Origin: Streptomyces mirabilis
Lineage (GTDB): Bacteria > Actinomycetota > Actinomycetes > Streptomycetales > Streptomycetaceae
Length of the DNA: 64,000 nt
Assembly (NCBI RefSeq): GCF_039503195.1
Contig: NZ_JBCJKP010000001.1
Location: 2,914,001-2,978,000, forward strand
Reading direction: 5' to 3'
In this document: positions 48,990 to 57,190 of the stretch, in pieces
Position numbering within the stretch: the first letter of the stretch is position 1
Layout of the letters: every line of letters begins with the position of its first letter
The notes under the pieces: generated by a model
What the model was told of the DNA's origin: nothing
Database searches by the model: none
Seen by the model: the letters and a program-made list of their open reading frames with translations, nothing else
Program-made: the position numbers and the translations under genes

Positions 48990-49352
48990 TCAGAGGCTGA
49001 TGTGGTACGCCTTGCGGAGCGTCTCGTGCACGGTCCACGTCGTACGGTCGCCCTCGCGCAGCACGGCCGCGTCGCCCGGGCCCACCTCGATCACGTCACC
49101 GCCCTCGACCTCGATCGTGGCGCGGCCACTGACGACGACGAAGAGTTCGTCGGCCTCGGTGTCCGTCACCACGCCGGGCGTGATCTGCCAGATGCCGCGC
49201 AGTTGCTTGCCGTCAGCCGACTCCCACAGCACCTTGCCGCTCACCACCGGAGCACCGGAGACGACCTGAGCCGGGTCCAGGGGCTCCGGTTCCAGCTCGG
49301 CGTCGGGGATGTGCACGGCGAAGGACGGGGTGGCCTGCGTGTTCGTGGTCAT
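48990..49352 (-). CDS. Cupin-domain protein
   Basis: Single-domain small beta-barrel protein, 120 aa, of the DUF861/EutQ-like cupin group. The first cupin strand block is GIWQITPGVVTDTEADELFVVVSGRATIEVEGG and the second is VGPGDAAVLREGDRTTWTVHETLRKAYHI. The metal-binding His of classical cupins is replaced (TDTEADE), so enzymatic activity is doubtful. ATG at 49352; stop lies 13 bp from the convergent MFS gene. Confidence 0.87.
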   Translation of the reverse strand: MTTNTQATPSFAVHIPDAELEPEPLDPAQVVSGAPVVSGKVLWESADGKQLRGIWQITPGVVTDTEADELFVVVSGRATIEVEGGDVIEVGPGDAAVLREGDRTTWTVHETLRKAYHISL

Positions 49353-49415
49353 GAGCGGTCACCTTAAGGGCATGTGGGAAAACCTCACGCGGAGGGTGGT
49401 CCGAAGGCCCGGAAC

Positions 49416-49844
49416 CTAGTCGTAGTGGCGTGCCTCGAACACGTTTCCGTCCGGGTCCTGGAAGTAGAAGCTGCGCTTGGCCATGCCACGGGCGCCGAAG
49501 GAGTCGTACGAGAAGCCCGAGAGGGGAACGGACCGTTCCTCCAGACGTGTGTGCAGCGCGTCGAAATCGGCCTCCTGGAGAGACAGGCATACGTGGTTGA
49601 CGGGGTGCCCCGCGCTGTCAGCGGCGCCCGGGATCATGTTCATGTACGCGGCCATGGGGAGGGCCATGAGGTCGAAAATGGTCTCTCCATTGAGGCGCAC
49701 GGAGGGAAACGGTGCCTTGCCCTCCGCGTATTCGGCGACCCTCACGGGTTCCAGGCCGACCGACTTCTCGTAGAAGTCGGCCGAGGCGACCGGATCGCGC
49801 ACCCACAGGACGACATGGTCAAGACGTGCCGAGTTGTCCGTCAT
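49416..49844 (-). CDS. VOC-family (glyoxalase/bleomycin resistance-like) protein
   Basis: 142-aa vicinal-oxygen-chelate fold protein made of two beta-alpha-beta-beta-beta units. The first starts LDHVVLWVRDPVASADFYEKSVGLEPV and the second PVNHVCLSLQEADFDALHTRLEE, ending RSFYFQDPDGNVFEARHYD. Two His (LDH, VNH) and Glu (NVFEA) match metal-ligand positions, so it may be a dioxygenase, lyase or resistance protein; substrate unknown. ATG at 49844 follows GGGGGC. Confidence 0.9.
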   Translation of the reverse strand: MTDNSARLDHVVLWVRDPVASADFYEKSVGLEPVRVAEYAEGKAPFPSVRLNGETIFDLMALPMAAYMNMIPGAADSAGHPVNHVCLSLQEADFDALHTRLEERSVPLSGFSYDSFGARGMAKRSFYFQDPDGNVFEARHYD

Positions 49845-49941
49845 GCCCCCAGGCTGGTGTCGTACGCCGCAGGTCGCAAGGGTTTGACCGGGCGCGCCGC
49901 CCGCCAGAGATGAGGAAAGGCGACAGACAGGAGGCAGGCAC

Positions 49942-50847
49942 GTGATCGTGGTGTCCGAAGAGGTGCGGGAGGCGCTCGACGCGCGCCGGCCGGTGGTGGC
50001 CCTGGAGTCGACGATCATCGCGCACGGACTGCCCCGCCCGCGCAATCTGCAGGTCGCGCTGGAGCTGGAGGACGTCGTACGACGGGAGGGCGCCGTACCG
50101 GCGACGATCGCCGTGCTGAACGGGCGGCCCCATGTCGGACTGGACAAGGAGCAGCTGGAGCGGGTCGCCAACGAGGACGGGATCCGCAAGCTGGGGCACC
50201 GCGATCTGCCACTCGCGGTGGCGGCGCGCGCGAGCGGCGCGACGACCGTGTCCGCGACGGCGCTGCTGGCCGCTCTCGCGGGCGTCCGCGTGTTCGCGAC
50301 GGGCGGCCTCGGCGGGGTGCACCGGGAATGGACGGTGACGCAGGACGAGTCGGCGGACCTGGGCCTGCTGGCGCGGACCCGGATCACGGTGGTGTGCGCG
50401 GGCGTCAAGTCGATCCTGGACGTGCCGGCGACGCTGCAGCGCCTGGAGACACTGGGGGTCGCGGTGGCCGGGTACGGTACCGGCCGCTTCCCGGGCTTCT
50501 ATCTGTCCGACTCGGGACATCCCGTGGACTGGACGTTGGACTCCCCCGGGCAGGTGGCGGACGTCATGCGCGCGCAGGACGCGCTGGACGGCCCGGAGTC
50601 GGCGCTCATCGTGGCGAACCCGGTCCCCGAGGAGGAGCAGCTCGATCCCGCGCTCCACGCGCGCGTGCTCGCCGAGGCGTTGCGGGCGTGCGAGGCGGAG
50701 GGCGTGAGCGGGCAGGCCGTGACGCCGTTCCTGCTCGATCATCTGGTGCGGCACACCGACGGCGCCTCGCTGAGCGCCAATCTGGCGGCGGTGCGCGGCA
50801 ACGTACGACTCGCGGGACGGATCGCGGCGGCCTGGGCCGGGGCGTGA
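49942..50847 (+). CDS. psuG: Pseudouridine-5'-phosphate glycosidase
   Basis: Splits pseudouridine 5'-phosphate into uracil and ribose 5-phosphate, the second step of pseudouridine breakdown; 301 aa, usual length. Conserved blocks ALESTIIAHGLPRPRN (Glu22), KLGHRDLP (Lys83), ATGGLGGVHR and VCAGVKSILDVPATLQRLETLGV (Lys156) agree in order and spacing with the catalytic Glu and two Lys of E. coli PsuG. GTG at 49942; stop overlaps the start of the kinase gene (GTGA). Confidence 0.97.
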   Translation: MIVVSEEVREALDARRPVVALESTIIAHGLPRPRNLQVALELEDVVRREGAVPATIAVLNGRPHVGLDKEQLERVANEDGIRKLGHRDLPLAVAARASGATTVSATALLAALAGVRVFATGGLGGVHREWTVTQDESADLGLLARTRITVVCAGVKSILDVPATLQRLETLGVAVAGYGTGRFPGFYLSDSGHPVDWTLDSPGQVADVMRAQDALDGPESALIVANPVPEEEQLDPALHARVLAEALRACEAEGVSGQAVTPFLLDHLVRHTDGASLSANLAAVRGNVRLAGRIAAAWAGA

Positions 50848-51836
50848 ACGGCCCGGATCGCGACGGCGGTCCGGGCCGGGGCGCGAACCGGGCGGCCCGG
50901 GGCGGTGCCGGGCGGGACGTGGGCCCGGCGACGGGGGCGCTGCTCGTCGTCGGTGACGTGGTCACGGACATCGTCGCCCGGCACCATGGACCGCTCGCGG
51001 CGGGCACCGACACGGCCGCCGCGATCCGGACCCTCCCGGGCGGGGCCGGCGCCAACGTCGCGTGCTGGGCCGCGCATTGGGGCCGCGCGGAGGTGCGGCT
51101 GCTGGGCCGGGTGGGGGCGGATGCCGCCGCTTGGCACGAGCGCGAGCTGGTGGCCTGCGGCGTACGCCCCCTCCTCGTCGTCGATCCGCAGGCGCCGACG
51201 GGGACGGTGATCTGCCTGGTGGACCAGGGTGCCTCGGCCGAGCGGACGTTCCTCACCGACAGCGGGGCCTCCCTGCGGCTCGACCCCGACGACTGGTCGC
51301 CCGCGCTGCTCGACGGTGTCGCGCGGCTGCATCTGTCGGGCTATCTGTTCTTCTCCGAACCGAGCCGGGCGCTGGTGTCGGTGGCTCTGGAGTCGGCACG
51401 CGCGCGTGGGGTCCCGGTCAGCCTGGACCCCGCGTCGGCGGGGTTCCTCACGGAACTGGGCGCGGACCGTTTTCTCGCGCTCGCCGAGGGCGTCGACCTG
51501 CTGCTGCCCAGTCGCGACGAGGCGTTCCTGCTGACGGGACTGCCCGATCCGGCGGACGCGGCGGCCAAGTTGAGCCGCCACGTCCCCCTGGTCGTCGCGA
51601 AGCAGGGTCCCGACGGGGCCCTGGTGGCCCGCTCGGGCGCCGTACGGGCCCATGTCCCCGCGGTGCCCGCGGACCCTCGCGACACCACGGGCGCCGGAGA
51701 CGCCTTCACCGGGGCGTTCCTCGCCGCCCTTCTCGCGGGCGCCGAGCCCGAGGCGGCGGCGGTGGAGGGGTGCAGGGCGGGGGCGATGGCGGTGGAGCGG
51801 GTCGGGGGCAGGCCCGAGGGGGCGCGGGTCCGGTAG
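50844..51836 (+). CDS. psuK: PfkB-family kinase, probable pseudouridine kinase
   Basis: Ribokinase-family kinase, 330 aa from the GTG overlapping psuG (50844). PLPGGAGANVACWAAHWG (about 64-80) and the C-terminal signature DTTGAGDAFTG (Asp285 catalytic) are intact. Coupling to psuG indicates it phosphorylates pseudouridine. The first ~25 residues are Gly/Arg low complexity, so the true start may be the GTG about 75 nt downstream. No nucleoside transporter is next to the pair. Confidence 0.87.
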   Translation: MNGPDRDGGPGRGANRAARGGAGRDVGPATGALLVVGDVVTDIVARHHGPLAAGTDTAAAIRTLPGGAGANVACWAAHWGRAEVRLLGRVGADAAAWHERELVACGVRPLLVVDPQAPTGTVICLVDQGASAERTFLTDSGASLRLDPDDWSPALLDGVARLHLSGYLFFSEPSRALVSVALESARARGVPVSLDPASAGFLTELGADRFLALAEGVDLLLPSRDEAFLLTGLPDPADAAAKLSRHVPLVVAKQGPDGALVARSGAVRAHVPAVPADPRDTTGAGDAFTGAFLAALLAGAEPEAAAVEGCRAGAMAVERVGGRPEGARVR

Positions 51837-51841
51837 TGGCG

Positions 51842-52633
51842 CTACTTGCGTCCCCAGGCCGAGATCATCGGCGCGGTCGCCAGATCCATGGAGCCGGAGG
51901 CCACGTTGGCCAGGTGACGGTCGATGTCCTCGTCGGTGGCGATTCCCGCCGTGACGAGCTGGTCGCGGATCTGACGGACCGTCGCGGACTCGAGGTCTGC
52001 GCAGGCGGTCGAGGTGACGGGGAAGTACGCGTCGGCCTCCACCTCGCGCAGTCCCGCTTCCCGCAGCAGGCGAGGGAGTTTGCGGCCGTAGGAAAGGTCG
52101 GCGCCGCGCTCGGCGAGCAGCTTGCGGAAACCGTGCCTCAGCCGGTTCGCGAGCTGTTGCTCGGGGCCGTGCTCATCGGGGCAGAGCAGCGGTTGCAGCG
52201 CGGGGTCGGCGTCCTCGACGAGAAGCCGCCCGCCGGGCCGCAGTGCCTTGACCATCGACCGCAACGCCCGCTCCCGGTCCGGCACATGAACCAGCACGAG
52301 CCGTGCGTGCACGAGGTCGAAGCCCTCCCCCGCCGGTTCCTCGGCGCCCACGTCGTGCACCCGGATCTCGACCGGCGGGCGGGCCGCGGCGTCCGCCCAC
52401 GACGTGTCGATGTCGGTCGCGACGACCCGCCCGGTCGGGCCGACCTTCTTGGCGAGCCAGGACACCACGGACGTGCCACCCGCGCCGACCTCCCAGCAGC
52501 GCCAGCCGGAACCGATGCCGAAGCGCTCGATGTGCCGGAAGGTGGTGGGGTCGAAGAGAGCGGCGAAGGCGTCGAAGCGCTGCCCCGCCTCGGTCTGCCG
52601 GTTGTCGAGGAGATAGCCGTCGGTTTGCGTCAT
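51842..52633 (-). CDS. SAM-dependent methyltransferase (class I)
   Basis: 263-aa class I methyltransferase. SAM motif I is CWEVGAGGTSVVSWLAKKVG, the acidic end of strand 2 is ATDID, motif post-I is VHDVGAEEP, and motif III region is ALRPGGRLLVEDAD. The N-terminal MTQTDGYLLDNRQTEAGQRFDAFAALFD is typical of small-molecule or quinone-type methyltransferases. ATG at 52633 with only a weak ribosome-binding site. Convergent with the psuK gene (5 bp apart). Substrate unknown. Confidence 0.9.
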   Translation of the reverse strand: MTQTDGYLLDNRQTEAGQRFDAFAALFDPTTFRHIERFGIGSGWRCWEVGAGGTSVVSWLAKKVGPTGRVVATDIDTSWADAAARPPVEIRVHDVGAEEPAGEGFDLVHARLVLVHVPDRERALRSMVKALRPGGRLLVEDADPALQPLLCPDEHGPEQQLANRLRHGFRKLLAERGADLSYGRKLPRLLREAGLREVEADAYFPVTSTACADLESATVRQIRDQLVTAGIATDEDIDRHLANVASGSMDLATAPMISAWGRK

Positions 52634-52892
52634 ACAGCGATCATCCCAGTTGACCCGCTTGTCCGGAATCGTCGACGCTCCCGTTCTCCCCACCCGTGCG
52701 TCACCGCGGGCACCGCACGCCTCTGACGCTCGGACAGCAACCCTGCCGGCCTGGTCCGATGCCGCCGGGCACCATTGAAACGAAGTGGAACATTCCGTTC
52801 CCACAGGCTTTCCCGGCGAGCGAAGGGGACTGGCAGACTTGCACGCCAGGGCGCGAAGTGCGGCGCGGGGAGATCCACGCAAGGAGTTCCGG

Positions 52893-54020
52893 ATGTCCAT
52901 GGCAGGCAATCTGCGAAAGGTCACGAGCCTCGGCAAGGTCGGTGGGCTCCGCAAGGTGGCGCGGCTGGCCCGGCGGCGTACACGTGTCGACCTGAGTCAC
53001 CACGCCCGGTCCCCGCTGGGCACGGCGGTGGTGAACTGCGTGGCGTATCACGACGGCGCCAGGGTCCCGGGCGGACGCGATCTCGTCGAGACCGTGGAGC
53101 GGATCCGCAAGAGCGACGAGGGTTTCGTCTGGCTCGGACTGCACGAGCCCACGGACCTGGAGTTCGCCGGCATAGCCGACCTCTTCGACCTGCACCCACT
53201 GGCCGTCGAGGACGCGGTGGAGGCCCATCAGCGGCCGAAGCTGGAGCGGTACGGCGACACGCTCTTCGCGGTGTTCAAAACGGTCTGCTACGTCGAGCAC
53301 AAGGAGCTGACGGCGACCAGCGAGGTGGTGAACACCGGTGAGATCATGGTCTTCGTCGGGTCCGACTTCGTCATCACCGTGCGGCACGGACGGCACGGGT
53401 CGCTGGGGCCGCTGCGCGAGGAGCTGGAGGCGGACACCCGTCAACTCGCCAAGGGCCCGGCCGCGGTGCTGCACGCGATCGCCGACCATGTGGTCGACGA
53501 CTACGTGCATGTCACGGACTCGGTCCAGGAGGACATCGACCAGGTCGAGGCGGATGTGTTCGCCGAGAACGGCGCGCGGGCGGACGCGGGCCGCATCTAC
53601 CAGCTCAAGCGCGAACTCCTGGAACTGAAGCGGGCGGTGGTGCCACTCGCCCGCCCCGTCCAGGAGCTCGCCACCCGGCCGATACGGGTGATCGCCCCGG
53701 AGATACAGGCGTACTTCCGGGACGTCTCCGACCATCTGCTGCGGGTCACCGAGCAGATCGCCGCCTTCGACGAACTGCTCAACTCGATCCTGCAGGCGCA
53801 CCTCGCGCAGGTGACGGTGGCGCAGAACGAGGACATGCGGAAGATCACGGCATGGGCGGCGGTCATCGCCGTACCGACGATGGTCTGCGGGCTCTACGGG
53901 ATGAACTTCGACCACATGCCGGAACTGCACTGGCGGTTCGGTTACCCGATAGCCATCGGCGTGATCACCCTCGCCTGCCTCGTCCTGTACCGGGGGTTCC
54001 GGCGCAACGGCTGGCTGTGA
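52893..54020 (+). CDS. corA: CorA-type magnesium/cobalt transporter
   Basis: Pentameric divalent-cation channel, 375 aa. Long soluble N-terminal domain, coiled stalk helix (QEDIDQVEADVFAENG to IYQLKRELLELKRAVVPL), then two C-terminal membrane helices: the first ends in the selectivity motif YGMNF (GMN at 336-338) and the second is IAIGVITLACLVLYRGF, with the basic C-terminus RRNGWL. ATG at 52893 after AAGGAG. Carries about 30 extra basic residues at the N-terminus. Confidence 0.95.
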   Translation: MSMAGNLRKVTSLGKVGGLRKVARLARRRTRVDLSHHARSPLGTAVVNCVAYHDGARVPGGRDLVETVERIRKSDEGFVWLGLHEPTDLEFAGIADLFDLHPLAVEDAVEAHQRPKLERYGDTLFAVFKTVCYVEHKELTATSEVVNTGEIMVFVGSDFVITVRHGRHGSLGPLREELEADTRQLAKGPAAVLHAIADHVVDDYVHVTDSVQEDIDQVEADVFAENGARADAGRIYQLKRELLELKRAVVPLARPVQELATRPIRVIAPEIQAYFRDVSDHLLRVTEQIAAFDELLNSILQAHLAQVTVAQNEDMRKITAWAAVIAVPTMVCGLYGMNFDHMPELHWRFGYPIAIGVITLACLVLYRGFRRNGWL

Positions 54021-54038
54021 GAGTGGTGAGCCGCCCCT

Positions 54039-54094
54039 CGCCCGGCACGGCCGGCCGGGCGGGAGTGCGCGCTCATGACCCTCCCGGTCGGGAG
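54039..54094. terminator. Paired stem-loops between convergent corA and CBS genes
   Basis: CGCCCGG (54039-54045) pairs with CCGGGCG (54055-54061), and CTCCCG (54081-54086) with CGGGAG (54089-54094). They fill most of the 85-bp gap between two convergent genes and probably act on both transcripts. Confidence 0.6.
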
Positions 54095-54105
54095 AGTCCG
54101 CGCGG

Positions 54106-54534
54106 TCAGCGCGTCGCGCTCCTCGCGTAGACGCTCTCGACCCACGCGGCAAGCTGTTCGTCCGTCAGATGCTGGGCCAGGTCGGCCTCGCTGATCATGC
54201 CGACGAGTCGTTTGTTCTCGATCACGGGAAGCCGGCGGATCTGGTGCCCCTTCATCTCCTGGAGCACCTCGCCGACGTCGGCGCCCGACTCGATCCAGCG
54301 CGGGGTGCCCTGGGCCATCTCGCCCGCGGTGACCTGGGCCGGGTCGTGGCCCATGGCGACACAACCGACAACGATGTCGCGGTCGGTGAGGATGCCGCAG
54401 AGCCGTTCGTTCTCGTCACTGATGGGCAGCGCGCCCACGTTGAGCTCACGCATCAGCTGGGCTGCGCGGTCCAGGGTCTCGTGAGCGGGGATCCACTGGG
54501 CACCACGGTGCATGATGTCTCCGGCGGTGGTCAT
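54106..54534 (-). CDS. Tandem CBS-domain protein
   Basis: 142-aa protein consisting of two CBS domains, a Bateman module that binds adenine nucleotides. First: DIMHRGAQWIPAHETLDRAAQLMRE...GILTDRDIVVG; second: WIESGADVGEVLQEMKGHQIRRLPVIENKRLVGMISEADL. ATG at 54534 follows GGGAGG. Stand-alone CBS proteins in Streptomyces are stress or energy sensors of unknown partners; its neighbour corA suggests, but does not prove, a link to ion transport. Confidence 0.93.
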   Translation of the reverse strand: MTTAGDIMHRGAQWIPAHETLDRAAQLMRELNVGALPISDENERLCGILTDRDIVVGCVAMGHDPAQVTAGEMAQGTPRWIESGADVGEVLQEMKGHQIRRLPVIENKRLVGMISEADLAQHLTDEQLAAWVESVYARSATR

Positions 54535-54662
54535 GAAGTACCTCCCGGTGCCGGACGGCCGGCGCGGCGCGGAACACACCGCTAGTCCCGGCGCCCTACA
54601 TTCTCGCCGTGTCCCCAGGCACGCGCACCCGGAAGTCCAGGATGCGCTTTCGTGGCCGCCGC

Positions 54663-55295
54663 TCAGCCGTTCCACGCGGGGTGGCGCGGATCGTCGGCGC
54701 GGACCAGGACGTCGGCCGTGGCGCCCGGGTCCACTTCCGTCTCGTAGCGCTCGAAGGCGGGCAGGGTCCAGTGCTCTGGTTCCGGAGTACGGCGACGAAG
54801 GGCGCCCGGGGAGAGGAGGACGTGGACGCTCAGGTCGAACGGGAACCAGTGCCGAAGCAGGAAGGGGCCGTGGAGCAACAGCACCCCGCCGGGCGGGAGC
54901 TGGACATAGGCGCTGCGGGTGGCGCGGTCGCTGGCCGGGTCCCAGAGGTCGGGCAGGACGCGGCCGTCCCCGCCGGGGTCGAGCGGGCCGAAGACCTCGC
55001 GCCACAGGGCGCCGGTGTCGACCCAGCCGTTGTAGTACGCCTCGGCGTCCTCGTGACCGTATTCGAGCCGGAGTGACGCGGGGCGCAGGAAGCCCTCCGT
55101 GCCGACGACGAGCGAGGACCGGCCGCGTATGCGCAGCGCCTCACTGACGCGGCGGGCGAGGTCACCGGGGTGGGCGGCGGGGGCTCCGTCGAAGGCGATC
55201 CGCGGCCACGGACTGCCGTCGTCCGGTTTCAGGTCGAGCAGGCGCTCGGCGAGGAGGTCGCCGAGCCGTTCCCAAGTGATCGCTTCGAGTCGCAC
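54663..55295 (-). CDS. Uridine kinase-like protein with degenerate P-loop
   Basis: 210-aa protein of the group annotated as uridine kinase in Streptomyces. The nucleotide-binding position reads RIAFDGAPAAHPGDLARRV where a kinase would have GxxxxGKS/T; Lys and Ser/Thr are missing. The lid and base-binding parts (TEGFLRPASLRLEYGHEDAEAYYNGWVDTGAL; LLLHGPFLLRHWFPFDLSVHVLLSPGALRRR) remain. So it has the fold but may not phosphorylate, or uses another mode. GTG at 55295, ribosome-binding site weak. Confidence 0.8.
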   Translation of the reverse strand: MRLEAITWERLGDLLAERLLDLKPDDGSPWPRIAFDGAPAAHPGDLARRVSEALRIRGRSSLVVGTEGFLRPASLRLEYGHEDAEAYYNGWVDTGALWREVFGPLDPGGDGRVLPDLWDPASDRATRSAYVQLPPGGVLLLHGPFLLRHWFPFDLSVHVLLSPGALRRRTPEPEHWTLPAFERYETEVDPGATADVLVRADDPRHPAWNG

Positions 55296-55642
55296 AGGCC
55301 CATGATGCCGCGACCACGCGTCGCTCTCGTGGGCGCGGCGAGCGGCGAGGGCGGACAGCGCGGGCGGACGGAGCCCGTGCGCGGCCCCGGGCGTGGGCCG
55401 CGACCGGGGAGGGACGCGTCAAGGCGGGCGGATGTGGCCGGGAGGCGTCGCGCCGAAGAGGAGGGCCGTGGCCAGGGGGAGGCGCATCGAGGAGGGGGCC
55501 CTGGGCCGGAGGGGCCGCGTCGGCCAAGGAGCGGGGCCGAGAGGCGGGGCTCGAGGAGGACGCGGGAGTCGAGGAAAAGGCGGTACGGAGAAGGGGGCGG
55601 CATCGCGTAGGGAGCCGCCCCGGACGGGGGAATGAACGACCT
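55296..55642. other. 347-bp region without a supported gene, purine-skewed on the plus strand
   Basis: The plus strand is dominated by G and A (runs such as GAGGAGGGGGCC and GAAGGGGGCGG). Open frames here encode only Arg/Gly-rich or Pro/Arg-rich sequence with no domain and no ribosome-binding site, so I call none. The promoter of the DUF2293 gene should lie at its right end. Confidence 0.6.
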
Positions 55643-56338
55643 ATGGCACCGATCGCAACTCCCCTGCCCCGTGGCGGACTTCTCGTCATCCAGCCGCTGA
55701 AGCAGCGCCGCTGTGTCGAGTGCCGGAGTGGACCGTTGGCGCTGCTGGTGCTGGAGGAGGGGGAGCCACGCTGTCTGGACTGCGCGGACCTGGGACACCT
55801 CGTGTTCCTGCCGCGGGGCGACACCGCGCTGACGCGCCGGTCGCGGGAGGGCAGCGCGCTGTCGGCGGTGGTGGTGCGCTTCAACCGGCGGCGGAGCCGG
55901 TACGAGCGGCAGGGCGTCCTCGTCGAGGAGGTGGCGCTCGCCCGGGCCGAGGAGCGGTGCCTGGCGGACGCGGAGGCGCGACGGCGGCGGCGGGCGCGGG
56001 ACGCGCGGCGGCGGGAGACGGAGGACCTGCGCTTCACGGAGGCGTTCGCACGGGAGATACGCGGTCTTTTTCCCGGCTGTCCCGCCGACCGGGCGCACGC
56101 GATCGCCGCGCACGCCTCGGTGCGCGGGAGCGGGCGGGTGGGGCGCAGTGCCGCGGGCCGTGCGCTGTCCGAGGCCGCGGTGACGGCTGCGGTCCGTGCC
56201 GCCGTACGGCACACGGACACTCCGTACGACCAGTTGCTGATGAGCGGCGTGCCGCGGCACGAGGCGCGCCGGCGGATCGCGGCCGCGGTGGAGGCGCGGC
56301 TTGAGGGGTGGCAGGACGAGCGCGCGGCACGCGCGTGA
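55643..56338 (+). CDS. DUF2293-domain protein
   Basis: 231-aa actinobacterial protein of unknown function. A CxxC...CxxC pair near the N-terminus (RRCVECRSG, PRCLDCADL) suggests a small zinc ribbon. A strongly basic helical stretch (EARRRRRARDARRRETEDL, about residues 112-130) follows. The C-terminal DUF2293 domain includes LFPGCPADRAHAIAAHASVRGSGRVGRSAAGRAL and HTDTPYDQLLMSGVPRHEARRRI. Basic and zinc-binding, so nucleic-acid binding is plausible. ATG at 55643. Confidence 0.82.
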   Translation: MAPIATPLPRGGLLVIQPLKQRRCVECRSGPLALLVLEEGEPRCLDCADLGHLVFLPRGDTALTRRSREGSALSAVVVRFNRRRSRYERQGVLVEEVALARAEERCLADAEARRRRRARDARRRETEDLRFTEAFAREIRGLFPGCPADRAHAIAAHASVRGSGRVGRSAAGRALSEAAVTAAVRAAVRHTDTPYDQLLMSGVPRHEARRRIAAAVEARLEGWQDERAARA

Positions 56339-56405
56339 CGACGTGCACCCGGCGACGGCATGCCACCCGCGAAGGCACGCCACGCGGCGAAGACGTGCCA
56401 CCCGT
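56339..56405. repeat. Degenerate ~17-bp repeats downstream of the DUF2293 gene
   Basis: Three to four imperfect copies of a unit like GACGGCATGCCACCCGC, directly after the stop codon (for example 56354-56370, 56371-56387, 56388-56405). The unit differs by several bases between copies. Confidence 0.4.
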
Positions 56406-56554
56406 TCTGGACGTTCGCGCATGCCTCCGCGTCCCTCGGCCATGGTCACCGTGACAGTAAGGGATTTCACTTGTGGTGACGGTGGGTGCCGTGCAGGATC
56501 TCGGAATCTCAGGGATCTTGGAATTCGGCTTCGGGGAGCTACGCGGGGGTTGTC

Positions 56555-57034
56555 GTGATCGATGGACCGTATTTCGTGCTGACCGTGCTGGGGGTGCTCG
56601 GCTGTGGGCTGGTGGCCGGGGTGTTCTGCGGGTTCTCGACGTTCGTGATGCGGGGGCTCGCCGAGTTGCCGCCCGCGCCGGGCGTGGCGGCGATGAACGC
56701 GATCAACGGGGCCGCGGTGCGCCCGGCGTTCATGCTCGTGTTCGTCGGGTCGGCGGGGCTGTGTGCCGTGCTCGCCGTGGTCACCTTCGTGCTGCTGCCC
56801 GACGAGGGGACGGTGGAGCTGTTGCTGGGCAGCGCGCTGTATCTGTTCGGGACGTTCGGGGTGACGGTCGTCGCGAACGTCCCGCGCAACGACGCGCTGC
56901 TGAAGCTGGCCCCGGGTACGCCGGAGGCCGCTGTGTACTGGCGTTCGTATGTGCGCGAGTGGACGATGTGGAACCACATCCGCACGGTCGCGTCGGCCGC
57001 CGCGGCGGTCTCGTACACGCTGGCCCTCACCTGA
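56555..57034 (+). CDS. DUF1772-family membrane protein (anthrone oxygenase-like)
   Basis: 159-aa protein with four hydrophobic helices: FVLTVLGVLGCGLVAGVFCGFS, FMLVFVGSAGLCAVLAVVTFVLL, LLLGSALYLFGTFGVTVVANV and a C-terminal SAAAAVSYTLAL. The pattern NVPRNDALLK between helices 3 and 4 and the WTMWNHIRT segment are typical of DUF1772. Some members are linked to anthrone oxidation; the general role is unknown. GTG at 56555 with GGGGG upstream. Confidence 0.87.
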   Translation: MIDGPYFVLTVLGVLGCGLVAGVFCGFSTFVMRGLAELPPAPGVAAMNAINGAAVRPAFMLVFVGSAGLCAVLAVVTFVLLPDEGTVELLLGSALYLFGTFGVTVVANVPRNDALLKLAPGTPEAAVYWRSYVREWTMWNHIRTVASAAAAVSYTLALT

Positions 57035-57190
57035 GGCCGGCGGCACCCGAGAACGGGGCCCGCAGCTGAGCGGCAGGGTACTCGGAGGCGACGTATCGTG
57101 GCGGGAAAGGAGTGCCGCCCAGGGCCGTGGCCGAAGGCGTTCGATGGTCGCGCGGCCCCGTACCGGTACGCGTACATGAGGGAGACGGCC

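Noticed and set aside
55393..55635. 80-codon plus-strand open frame before the DUF2293 gene
   Set aside because: Gly/Arg-rich translation, no start signal, no homologous features; a product of purine-rich DNA.
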